From Grifola frondosa (taxonomy: Eukaryota; Basidiomycota; Agaricomycetes; Polyporales; Grifolaceae), in NCBI GenBank assembly GCA_001683735.1, contig LUGG01000009.1, forward strand, positions 434,001-498,000: a stretch of 64,000 bases of DNA. The letters are read 5' to 3'. Below the pieces are notes generated by a model. That model worked only from the letters and a program-made list of their open reading frames with translations. It had not been told where the DNA came from and did not search any database. The stretch's first letter is position 1; each line of letters starts with the position of its first letter. Made by a program: the position numbers and the translations under genes. This document shows, piece after piece, positions 12,115 through 22,094 of the stretch.

Positions 12115-13720
12115 GGGTGCAGGCTCAGCCACACCAGAATTCCTCCCCATCCTCCTCCCTCAATACTTCATGGATTCTCTTCATTTAACATTCCCCTTAG
12201 TCCTACATATGTGTAGTTCAATTTTATGTACAGTAGATAGCCACAAACAATGATAAAATTTCATCTCCTCCTTCTTTGCTAGCAGGGATCCCTCCTAATT
12301 TGGGAAATGAATATTGGACAGAATTTGGAGCAAAGTGCACCCTCTGAAAGGTGTATTTTATCCTAATAAGGCTATGTTTATGCGGAAAGATTCGGTCCAG
12401 TACTTGCTTCAGGACATACACAACAACCTTGGGTGGCAGTTGCCACACTGATCACCCAATATCCTTCTGCTTAGTTGCTCTTTTTTTATGCTCATTTTTG
12501 TATGCATTTACCATTGTATATAGCTCTCAGAAACATCTTCTATCTTACTGTTTGATGCATATTTCATAATGCTGCATCCCAAACACTGAAATGTGATATC
12601 CCCCTGCTAGGGATTGTTCTGGCAGCTTTAAAAATATGAAAAGTGCCATAAATATAGTACGTATATAGCTCTACAATATACAATAAACATCACAAGGTTC
12701 CATGAGGAAGTGGGGGAGATATGAGGAAAATACCCAATTGTGGCTGAAACCTTCATACTACTGTACCGGGTTCAAGTCACCTACAGTGAATCAGGATTCC
12801 TCAATGGTTCCCGCAATTCCTCATCAATGTTTATGATCTTGGACTTGTTTGGAAGCTATTATATTCCTTTATCCTATCCTGCCATCTGATCATTTATTAT
12901 ATTTCATGTAGTAGTACAATTGTATAATCTACAGGGGAAGCTGATAAGGATTTCACAATATGGGATCATCTATGATAAGTGTGATGTATGGCTCATAATG
13001 ATGCCCCAATACAAAGAAATACACAACAAAAGTACACTTGAAATTAGGGGCAAATCCCATTCAGGAAGGATGGAGGAAATGCTTCAGCCACCCCTGAATA
13101 CTGCTTTGTGTGCTCTGAGGCGAGTACTGGACAAAATCTTTCCACATAAACATAGCCTTATTAGGATAAAATACACCTTTCAGAGGGTGCACTTCACTCC
13201 AGATTCTGTCCAATATTCATTTCCCAAATTAGGAGGGATCTCTGCCAGCAAAGAAGGAGGAGATGAAATTTTATCATTGTTTGTGGCTATCTACTGTACA
13301 CAAAATTGAACTACACATATGTAGGACTAAGGGGAATGTTAAATGAAGAGAATCCATGAAGTATTAAGGGAGGATGGGGAGGAATTCTGGTGTGGCTGAG
13401 CCTGCACCCACCAGAAATGGTATGTTTTCCATCACATATTCTGCCAAAATAAATTTATAACATCAAATAGGACATTGAGGCGACCAAGAGAATAAAGGAA
13501 TCAAGAGATTTGGTAAAGATTTGAGGGAGAAATTCAGAAAAACATTCTGGTGGAATTGTCCAGAATGGTATGTTTTTATTTTATTATCACACAAAGTTAG
13601 TAATTTATTCTAAATCTCCTAAATGATCGCTTTCAGACGAGCCCAAGATCATAATATTCTGTGAAGAATTGAGGAAGCAATATGTAAAAAAACATATGGT
13701 GGCTGAAACAAAAACATAGC
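12115..13720. repeat. Nested palindrome inside the right arm, centre ~12,770
   Basis: Positions 12130-12450 are the reverse complement of 13130-13410, mirroring the nested palindrome of the left arm. The frame at 13130-13309 (+) and that at 12448-12224 (-) encode nearly the same peptide. It includes the third ~750-bp unit copy, 12420-13190 (+). Confidence 0.65.
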
Positions 13721-13931
13721 AAATGCAGAATGTTTCCGCAACATATGACAAATGTCATAGTACATTCAGAAAGCCTGATATACTCCGCATTTGGAAATAT
13801 CAATATCATACAAATATACCTAAATATGCTTTCATGTATTTTCTTATGGCTAGTAAGCTTACTGCCCACTGAGTACTACCTGCTACAGTAGAGCATTGTA
13901 ATGTGACCTGCAGTAACTAGTGGTACAATGT

Positions 13932-14580
13932 TGTTAGAATTCGAGAGCAAGTGTGAACAATAAGTCTGAGTAAGGAAAGTAATAAGATAAGATTGTGTTT
14001 GTACCTATGGAGTAAACGAGAGATGTAGGCAAACACATAAGGTAATATAGTGCTACCAGGTGACTTATATGTTGAGGTTCAATCCGGTGAACCCAGGTGA
14101 TTAGCTGTGTCGGGAGTCAGGAGTCAGGGCTTCTGGTCGATCTTTATATTTCCTTTTTGGTCATGTTCACCCGCTCACATACACTGAATGCCCCACCACT
14201 ACGTGCCTCAGTTGTTATGTTTACTCCCCAACTGAGGCACAGTGCATATTCCTATATTCTATTCACTTCATGTGTACTTACATTACTGTAGCCACATCTT
14301 CTGCACATTCTACAGGTACTTAATTGAGTTGTTACGTTTACTCCCCAACTGAGGCACACCGCGTCTTCTGCTTCTGCGCGTTCTACAGTCCACTCACTCC
14401 GCTCATACTTTTGTCAGCTCTACCTACTAGATTATATAGGTATGTGCAACTCATTGGAGGTATCTAGAGCCTGAGTGATAGACCAAAAAGGGGAAATAAA
14501 GGGACAGTCAAGATAGCAAGAATGTCGAACTGTTTGAGCTCACAACCAATAAGCACCAAGAAGCATGCCAAAATCCAACA
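13932..14580. mobile_element. Solo LTR, 649 bp, with 5-bp target-site duplication
   Basis: The segment starts TGTTAGAATTC and ends ATCCAACA, so it has TG...CA termini. It is flanked by AATGT at 13927-13931 and again at 14581-14585. The mirror position in the left palindrome arm (near 6640) reads straight through with a single AATGT, which is the pre-insertion site. No internal retrotransposon genes are present, so this is a solo LTR left after recombination. Internally it repeats a block with CCCCAACTGAGGCACA at about 14228 and 14344. A diverged fragment of the same LTR lies at about 17580-17790. Whether the parent was Copia or Gypsy cannot be told from the LTR. Confidence 0.85.
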
Positions 14581-14589
14581 AATGTTACT

Positions 14590-15350
14590 ACAGGGATGCC
14601 TGCTGAAAGATGTATTTTATTCTAATAAGGCAATATTTACTGTGAAACATTTGGTCTGGTATCTGCTTCACAACACACAGAACAGTATTCAGGTATGGCT
14701 GAAACATTTCCTGCATCCTTTCTGAATGGAATTTGCCCATAATTTTAAGCAGAATTTTGTGGCATATTTCTATGTATTTGAGTATTTTTATGAGCCACAC
14801 ATTATGCTTATCAAAGATGACCCCATGTGGTAGAATCCTTATCAGCTGCCTCTGTAGATTATACAATTGCTCTACTATATGAAATGTAATTAAAGATCAG
14901 ATTGCAAGATATGATGGAGGTATATTATGGCTTCAACAAAGCCCATGATCATAAAATATATGAGGAACTGAGGGAGGTATTGAGGAATCAGCATATTTGT
15001 CCCTAATTCACCATACAGTATTGAGACTTCAGCCACAATTGGGTATTCTCCTTACATTCCCCACTTCCTCATGGATTCTTGTGATATTTGTTGTATATTG
15101 TAGGTATATATGACTACATATATTTAGCACTTTCTATATTTTGAAAACTGCCAAAAAATTACCTAGCAGAGGGTATCTCATTTCAGTGTTTGAAATCAGT
15201 ATTATCAATTGTGCCTCAAACAATAAGATAGAAGACTGATCTGATAGGGGGCATACAATAAAAAAGTATACAAAAAAGTATACAAAAAAGGAGCACCTGG
15301 ATGGAAGAATATTTGGTGGTCATGTGGCAACTACCACCCAAGGTTGTTGT
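14590..15350 (-). repeat. ~750-bp repeat unit, copy 4 (right arm, outer)
   Basis: This is the minus-strand counterpart of the copy at 5880-6640, lying just outside the solo LTR. It contains a frame at 14866-14588 (-) resembling the frame at 6429-6638 (+). Both are AT-rich and are interrupted or altered in the other copies, so I do not call them genes. Confidence 0.65.
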
Positions 15351-15577
15351 GTGTCTCCTCTAATCTGGGGTGCACAGGAAGTCCAACACTAATAGTCAAA
15401 CCAGGCATGACCAGGTGGCTTAGGCCCACCACAGCTTCTGCCAAGAAACTCACATTTTTTGCACAGAAAATGCTAAGAAGGCTATGAAAGGTGTTTGGAA
15501 TAAGGGTTTGAGATAGTGAGATGTGCAAAAAAGCAGAATGATTAAGAATAGCATGCTGGTCAAAGAGAAAAGCATTG

Positions 15578-15847
15578 AGGATTACTAATGGTACACGCAT
15601 TAAATTTAATCATATGATTAATCTGAATGAAGATACAGAGGCATACAGATTGTGTGGAATTATATACTTTGGTGATTTCCACTTTACATCCAGAATCATT
15701 GAGGCAGATGGTAAGACTTGGTATAATGACAGTGTGGAATTAGGCAGAAGGTCAAAATTTCAAGGAAAATTTGATGACATGGATGCAACAAAACTTAGTA
15801 GAGCTAAAAAAAGAAAAAGTAGTGTAGTTATATATATTAAGTTGTAA
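15578..15847 (+). pseudogene. Truncated C-terminal fragment, ubiquitin-protease-like fold (mobile-element associated)
   Basis: An open frame ending in TAA at 15845-15847 encodes about 85 residues: YRLCGIIYFGDFHFTSRII, then DGKTWYNDSVELGRRS, and a Lys/Arg-rich tail. The spacing of Tyr-Leu-Gly-Ile-Ile-Tyr, His-Phe-Thr-Ser-Arg and Trp-Tyr-Asn-Asp resembles the histidine box of USP-type peptidases. I recall similar C-terminal domains in proteins carried by large agaricomycete DNA transposons. The N-terminal part is missing because the frame is cut at the right edge of the palindrome. Function and activity are unproven. Confidence 0.4.
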
Positions 15848-16224
15848 AATTCAATGTTAATGACTCAAAATTTGTAGATTGTATTATATCAAGCTTCTGT
15901 AAATAGTAATGTATTAGTTGAACCTACATGTTTCAATTTATAAATGTCGATAATTCATACTATAATTTTACAATTACTTATTTATAATGTAGAACAAATG
16001 AATTAACAAGCAATAGTTTAGATAATAAGTTTGGTACTTTTTAAAGGCAGGCATCTTGTGAGGACAGTAAGTGAAGATTATCTATAATATATTAAATAAA
16101 TATAACTTAAATAATAATAAAATTAATATTCAATTGCCTTGTAAAAATGCTAACATGTTAGTTAAATCCACATGCTTCAATATATACATGTGAATGATCT
16201 ATACTATATTTCTACTTATTTATA
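15848..16224. repeat. AT-rich repeat, two diverged copies in tandem
   Basis: Positions 15930-16080 and 16165-16310 share the order TTCAATTTATAAATG, ACTTATTTATAA and AATAGTTTAGATAATAAGTTT with small changes. The same family occurs at 9725-9860, 10890-10990 and 11650-11790. Position 16225 onward passes into the right candidate terminal repeat. No gene. Confidence 0.55.
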
Positions 16225-16420
16225 ACATACAATGAATTAATTGATAATCAATAATTTAAATCATGAGTTTAGCACTCTACAAAGATAGATATATTGTCGC
16301 GGAGGGTCATATATAATATTTTAAAATAAACATAAAATAAAATAATTATAAAGTTAATCATCTTTCTCATCAATCATACCTGCCATGCGAAGCAATGGCC
16401 CTCTAAAACCAAGTTATTGA
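16225..16420 (-). repeat. Right copy of ~190-bp inverted repeat (candidate terminal repeat)
   Basis: Read on the minus strand from 16420 this begins AACTTGGTTTTAGAGGGCCA, as does the left copy at about 2571. It continues with a matching ATTGATGAG block, an AT-rich middle and a GACAATAT-CTA-CTTTG stretch. It overlaps the last few codons of the minus-strand frame at 16747-16403. The left copy is slightly more divergent towards the interior. Confidence 0.55.
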
Positions 16421-17147
16421 TTTACACTGTCCATATATACATCTGACTTCAATGGCATCATATAAGATTTCTTCAGTAGTCATAATAGGCCATAGGCCAT
16501 TTGAAATACTCCAGATAAATGTCTGATAATGCTCAGGCTTTATTGAAGAGAAATTCTGCCATATGGTATTCATTGTCATCAAAGTCGGATTGTTAAGCAC
16601 ATAAGCTTTAAACTCATAAAGGTTGTTTAAGCTTATGGCAGTTAAATGTTGGAGGATAGAAAAAGGAAAGACAGGGGATTTGATGAAAATGATATGAATG
16701 TTGGGAAAGAATAGGAGGTGGAATGTGAAGGATTGATAGTTGTCCATGGTCTCTGTTCTTATATCAGAGATAGCTGGTGAAATAGATAATGAGCTAATAT
16801 TCTTATTGTGATATTATTACTCATCCTAGGCTCTGAACATTGATTTATAAGTCTCAGTTTTTTTATTAGGCAGGGTTCTCCCACCACTGTCTGATTCTTC
16901 CTAGGATGATCTGTTGTGTTTGATAATTTATAATGACATTGAGCTCCACCAGCTGTGTCATGTATTTCATCACCTTCCTTGCCAGTTTCCATAACTCTGG
17001 GCCATTATCATCCTCCAGAAAATCCACTTTCAGCAGATAGATGTTTAGAAAGTTGTAATGGAGGTGTGAATTTATATATCCCCCTGAAGAGCATTTACAG
17101 TCAATTTTCTCATAGTGTATGACATCTATAAATAACTGAGCAATCAT
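16403..17147 (-). pseudogene. Decayed ORF pair, possibly F-box/leucine-rich-like
   Basis: Two minus-strand frames, 17147-16866 (93 codons) and 16747-16403 (114 codons), look like parts of one broken protein. The first contains LLKVDFLEDDNGPELWKLAR followed by MKYMTQLVELNV, a pattern like the leucine-rich segments of agaricomycete F-box proteins. The second contains PEHYQTFIWSISNGLWPIM. Stops and a frame change separate them, and I see no F-box. The family assignment is a guess from composition. The last codons overlap the inverted repeat that ends at 16420. Confidence 0.25.
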
Positions 17148-17982
17148 CTCTAGGCTGTCAAGTCATACACTCCCCCTCAAGCCAAGGTACTTTAACTGCT
17201 ATGCAAGAAAGTACCTACATGTGCAGGACTGACACAAGTCATCAGCAAAATCTCAATTTGACTTATCATACTTTTTTCTCTTAACTAACTCTTATAAATT
17301 TACTTTTTAGGTCTTATATCTCTTTTTCTTCTGAATTAAGAACAAAAAGAGCGATTAAGAGATAAAAGAGATCTCATAAGGGTTTTTAGATGCCCAAATA
17401 AGTGCATTTAAGAGCAATTAAGAGACAAAAAGTATGCTAAGTCAAATCAGATTTTGCTGATGAATCTGCTGCATGCTTTGCTGGGTGCTTGCCCTATCTG
17501 GCCAGACACATGCAGTCTGGTAGCCTCATGGTCTCCCTGGCCAGATTGCACATGTCTGGCCAGATGGTGCATCAGACTTTTGACTTTTGCTGACCACTAC
17601 ATGCCTCAATTGTTATGTTTTCTCCCAACAGAGACACAGTGCATATTCCCATATTTTATTCATTACATATGTGCTTACAATGCTGTAGCCACATCTTCTA
17701 CACATTCTACAGGTACTTAATTGAGTTGTTACATTTTCTCCCCCAACTAAGGCACACTGTGCTTGTATGTTCCATCCACTCTACCTCCTAAACTAAATAC
17801 TTATACTGATCCCACAGTTCAAAACTCAACTGTTGCACCCAATAAATATACATGTGATCATGTTGATCCCAATCACATACAGCTGCAAGGTCTTCGAGCC
17901 TCGCAGTGAGGTATAACTGCCTGTGCCAACCAGCCATTCATCGAGTTATGCAGGCTGATATATATACTTGAACCAAATCCGA
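17148..17982. other. Spacer with LTR fragment, edge of the repeat island
   Basis: Positions about 17580-17790 are a diverged partial copy of the solo LTR at 14200-14400, sharing TGTAGCCACATCTTC and CTACAGGTACTTAATTGAG. The rest is AT-rich without coding signal. GC content rises abruptly at about 17,880, and the Clf1 stop codon follows at 17,983, so the island ends within ~100 bp of a housekeeping gene. Confidence 0.6.
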
Positions 17983-20518
17983 TCAATCGTCATTGTGCGA
18001 CATGGCTACATCACTGGGAGCATTCATAACAGGTTCGGGCTTTGGGGGCGGCATGTCATCTGACTTTTTGCTCTTGGCGTTCTTCCACGCACGGGCCGCC
18101 TGCAAGAACTTGAACGACGTCGGGTTTGATTGACGCTCGTCGTCTTTGAACACCATATCGTTATCTGCTCCAGACAGTGAGAAATGCTGAGGGATGAGAG
18201 TTAGGATGTACATGTACGTACCTTCTACGAGTTGGCCAGTCTCTTCGTCTACGCGCCGTGTCACACATGATACGGGCATCATGGCTTCAACCTCGGCTAC
18301 GTCTGCTGGTGTGCCGTGCTCTTCTTCGAATTTTTTCCATACCAACAACAGAGCCAATCGCTAGAAATTGTGAGCATGAAGGTACATATAGAAACAGAGT
18401 AGAGACGAACCTCTTGCTTCAGACCCTTCGACTTGAAATCTTTGTACCCCTGGTCAAATACGCGTCTCGCAAGGTCAACGTCCCCTTCGACCATCTTGAC
18501 CTCCGTCTCCCCGCCTTCATCGTCCTCCCACGTGCTCCTCGGCATAGGCATCGACCCCGCCTCAAACAAAGCGTATGATATCCACACTTTCACGTGCCCA
18601 CTCAATACCACAAGCCGCTCATACAGTGCCCTCGCCCGCTCCCGCTCCCCCTCCTCCACCTCAAAATCAATGTATTTCTTCCAGAGCAACTCGGGCATCG
18701 ACAGCGTCGATTGAGCGATGCCGAGTTCGAATATCGCACGGGCGCGGGCGTAATCACCGAGTTGCGATTCGAGCTCGGCAAAATTGATCCATGCACTGGA
18801 GTTCGTAGGGTCGTACTTTATATAACGGTTTCAGGTTCAGAGGCCGGGCTGGGAAGTGGGACGAAGCTTACCTCTATGTATTTTTTGTAGAGTGTGCGTA
18901 CGCGGTCGAATTCGCGGAGCTACAATCGGGCGGATGGTGTTTGTACTAATGCTGATAGTGAAAGGGCTGGAGGCTTACGTCAATTTCAAGCTGGATGTAC
19001 CCTTTAAAAAGTGCCTTTTTAGGACACATCCCAACTGCTGTCCCTAAGATCTTCCTTGCTGCTCCCAGATCCATGCGTCGAACTTCGAAGCGGGCGAAGA
19101 GAATCCAAAGTTTAGCGAATGTGAATTGTTTGTGTGGAACGAGTTTCAGTGCTGCTTGGTATACCTCGCTAGCCCGGGCGTAATCCTCACAAAATGTCAG
19201 CCGGAAGAAATACAGAAGCAGAGCTGATTCACCTTAGTTTCTATCTCCTCGAAGAGAGCATAATTTAGCCATAGAAAGATGTAGCGTCGCCAATACCGCT
19301 TCTCGTTTCCGGGGGGAGTCTGAGCAATAGCTCGTTCGTAGACCTCTCGAACACGGCCGTATACTTGCTCTTCTTCCTCTGCGGTGGCATCCTCACCGCG
19401 CAGATCTTGAAGTGCACCTTCTTCCAACCTTGCATAGTCTAACCATACATCATAGTTTCGACCGTCGTGCGAAAGCTCTTCCTCGTATTGAATACGACCT
19501 TTGCCGAGGACAGTCGCTTCGAGAGTAACCCGTGTACCGTGCTGTTTCTCGAATTGTGTATATGCTGCGTAGAGCGCATTTGGCTTTGATCGTGGAAGCC
19601 GCGATAAGGCAAACTAAAGACCACTCAGTAATGAATCGCCAGGGAAAGGGTTGATCTACCTTATAAATAACACGAGCCCGTTCGTACTCCTTTTGTCGAG
19701 TCTCCATCTTGGCAAAGGCATTGAATATAGCTTGAGCTTTCTCAAGTTGCTCCTCTTCGTTTCCGACATATTCAAGGGCAGTCTGGAATACCTCTCTTGC
19801 TTTGGTCAGTTTACCACATTCTTCTTCGAATTTACCCCACTTGACCATACACGGGGCTCTGGCCGGATTGCAACCCAGCGCTCATAGATCGTGCTTGCCC
19901 GGTCATGTTCTTCATAACGCTGCTCGAACTTCGTATATGCCTGCCATGCCTTGTCATCTGGCTCCCACTGCATCCATCTTTCAAACACCTGCCGTGCGCC
20001 GGCGATATTCTGCAGCAGCTCTTCAAGATAGACGTATCTGTACCAGAGCTGGTCTACACGGGGGAGAAGGTGACAGCGCGATCAAAGAGGTTGCGCGCGT
20101 GCTGGACGTTGCGGGACTTTAGCTCCATATCAGTATAACTGAGCCACAGCTTGACATTTCGTGGATCCACATCCAATGCTCGCTCAAAGACAGAACGCGC
20201 CCGAAGAAACTCGTTTTGGCTTGCTTCCCAGTTTCCATACTGCAGCCATTCTTTACTGTTGAAACGGTCACATTGTTGTTTGGGAGATGGAAGTGAGAGG
20301 ACGTACATGTTTCCCCTGGTTTGTCTGATTCTCTTTTCGAATTCCTCCCGCTTTCTACCTCGATACTCGTGCAGCTCTTCAAAGTCCTGTATGCGCTGTC
20401 CCGGGGAGCGAAATTGGGATTCCTGGCGTTCTTGAGCATCTCGGAGCAGTTGCTCGGCTGTAACTTGGACTGCTGCGGGTGCGCGGTTCTTAATGCGGGG
20501 TACTCTTCCGTCTTGCAT
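17983..20518 (-). CDS. CLF1: Pre-mRNA-splicing factor Clf1 (Crooked neck / Syf3), HAT-repeat scaffold
   Basis: Clf1 is a nuclear scaffold of the Prp19 (NineTeen) complex that helps build and activate the spliceosome. The ATG at 20516-20518 begins [20 protein letters not shown], the usual N-terminus of the family, and the TGA is at 17983. HAT repeats run the length of the protein, for example [37 protein letters not shown] and [10 protein letters not shown]. About seven short introns were placed, the first splitting [14 protein letters not shown]. The translated length is near 710 residues, normal for the family. Two one-base deletions break the frame: near 20066 (before [15 protein letters not shown]) and near 19845 (before [12 protein letters not shown]). 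Both lie at G/C runs and are probably assembly errors. The gene shares a 281-bp divergent promoter with the next gene. Confidence 0.93.
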
Positions 20519-20799
20519 CCTAGAGAAGGGTAGACCGACGGTGTCAAGTGCGTATGAAGCTTGAAGCTTGAGCTTGAGGCTGTGCGCGTGAGAGATGATG
20601 AGGGGAAAGCCAGGGATGACCGTGTGATCGCGGCCGGGCACGTGCCGGAGAGAGTGGGTCGAGCGCTGCGCCGCTGCGATTCGGATGTGAGCTCAACGTT
20701 GACCACGCCTGCCCGACTGATCAGTACTCAGTGACAAGTGCTGCTAGTCACTACCAGTTACTCGCAGCTGTCTCTGAGCTCCCCGCTGTTCCCATCAGC
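20519..20799. promoter_or_regulatory. Divergent promoter region between CLF1 and the VTT gene
   Basis: 281 bp separate the two start codons, so the upstream elements of both genes must lie here. No TATA box or recognised operator was seen. The sequence is CT-rich near the plus-strand start. Confidence 0.5.
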
Positions 20800-22094
20800 A
20801 TGTACAGCACCTCCAACAACCCTTACTCCGACATCCAAGCGTTAGTTCCCGACGACAGGTCCGCCTACTCCATGGCGACTGTACACGACCTTCCCTCCCC
20901 TACATCCCGCACTTCACTTCTCTCCGCCGCTCCTTCAGACTCAAATTACGGTGCCACTGCTCCTACTGCTCCCTCCACCCGAAAAATACTATGGAATGCT
21001 TCGCTCAAGATGGCCGCCATCTTCGTTCTCAGTACCCTTTTCTTGGGCGGCACTCTCTGGCTCGCGTTGCCTCCTCTCGATGAGTACGTGCACTCTTTTC
21101 CCCTAGCAATACCTACTAATTCCCACGCAGAGAGGACAGACCATCGCTGAGAATACCGAAGAGTTTTGTGCAATTGCAGGCCCTCAACTCCCTATTAAAG
21201 AAGTACCGTGACATTTACCCCTACCGGATCGTCATATGCTATGTGACGACCTACTTTTTTGTGAGCATCAGTGCAATTTTGAAGAGCTCAGCCGACGCTC
21301 ACATTGTTGCAGCCTACAAGCATTCTCCCTCCCCGGATCTATGTATCTCTCCATCCTCGGTGGTGCTGTCTGGGGCGTTCCCCGTGCGCTGCCTCTCGCT
21401 TGCGCTTGCGTCGCCACCGGCGCAACCCTCTGCTACCTCATTAGCGCCGCCCTCGGCCCCGCACTCCTTACCATGCCCAAGTGGAAGGCTCGTCTGGAGG
21501 TCTGGTCTACCAAGATCTCTGCCCACAAGGACGATATCATTTCATTCCTCATCGTACTGCGCATAGCGCCGTTCCCTCCGCATTGGGTCGTGAACGTCGT
21601 GTGCCCCCACGTTGGTATTGGTATTGCACCGTTCTGGATGAGTACATTCATGGGCATCTTCGGCGTCACCGTCATACACACCACGATTGGTGGCAGCCTT
21701 GACGATATGACTAGCGCAGACGACTTCCACCTCATCTCATGGAAGAACTTCCTCGGGCTGTCCGCCGTCGTCGTCGGCGTCATGATCCCCGTCGGCCTCC
21801 GATATTACTTCAAGCGCGAGCTCGAGTCGGTCGCGGACGCCGAGGCTGATGCCTCTGCCGCCGTCGAGACCGAGACGTTGGACGGTGACCGTGTGCTCGC
21901 GGAGGGGCCGCGCGTCGCAGCAGGGAAGGGCAAGGACACGCGCGCTCATCGAGATCGACGACGAAGATAGCTTATATTCTGACGAAGATACAGACGAGGA
22001 TGTCATCCTCGAGGCTGGCCCCGCGCTCGTCGTCAAGCGCAAGGACGACGACGACGAGCGGCGTGACTGGCGCGCAGAGGACCTTCTGTTGTAA
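20800..22094 (+). CDS. TVP38/TMEM64-family (VTT domain) membrane protein
   Basis: This is a polytopic Golgi/endomembrane protein of the VTT (DedA-like) superfamily; some members move lipids, but the exact role here is unknown. The ATG is at 20800. An N-terminal Ser/Thr-rich tail leads to a first membrane helix (MAAIFVLSTLFLGGTLWLAL). The VTT core follows with SLPGSMYLSILGGAVWG and IISFLIVLRIAPFPPHWVVN, then further hydrophobic segments. The first intron is GTACGT...GCAG near 21082-21130. At the second intron the donor follows six T's (21255-21260), and five would restore the frame into LQAFSLPGS. A second length change near 21936-21946 (a CG repeat) separates the core from an acidic tail ending AEDLLL at 22094. 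Without it the frame stops at 21970. Confidence 0.82.

Larger units (their letters stand above)
5648..15577. repeat. Giant imperfect palindrome, ~9.9 kb, midpoint near 10,745
   Basis: The left arm (5648 to ~10302) reappears in reverse complement as the right arm (~11191 to 15577). Mirror pairs include 5650-5890 with 15335-15577, 6430-6640 with 14588-14865, 7272-7661 with 12920-13309, 8133-8363 with 12224-12448, and 9590-10302 with 11191-11900. The inner arms are almost identical: within ~170 bp around 10130-10300 only two differences were seen. The outer arms diverge more. The arms differ in length for two visible reasons: a 649-bp solo LTR in the right arm, and an extra ~914 bp in the left arm. 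The spacer (10303-11190) holds a third, mutated copy of the inner repeat. No intact gene lies inside. Confidence 0.85.

Noticed and set aside
13932..14580. An intact LTR retrotransposon between the LTR-like sequences at 14,200 and 17,700
   Set aside because: The second sequence is only a partial, diverged fragment without paired termini. No gag-pol reading frames lie between them, and the clean target duplication shows that the first is a solo LTR.
5648..15577. CRISPR-like array in the regularly spaced GTGGCTGA region
   Set aside because: The shared core is only 8 bp, occurs on both strands, and the ~300-bp intervals are themselves repeats. The host is a eukaryote.
17983..20518. Programmed ribosomal frameshifting in CLF1 and the other broken genes
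   Set aside because: The breaks occur at many unrelated sites in many genes, without slippery heptamers or a consistent structure, and cluster in G/C runs. Sequence error fits better.
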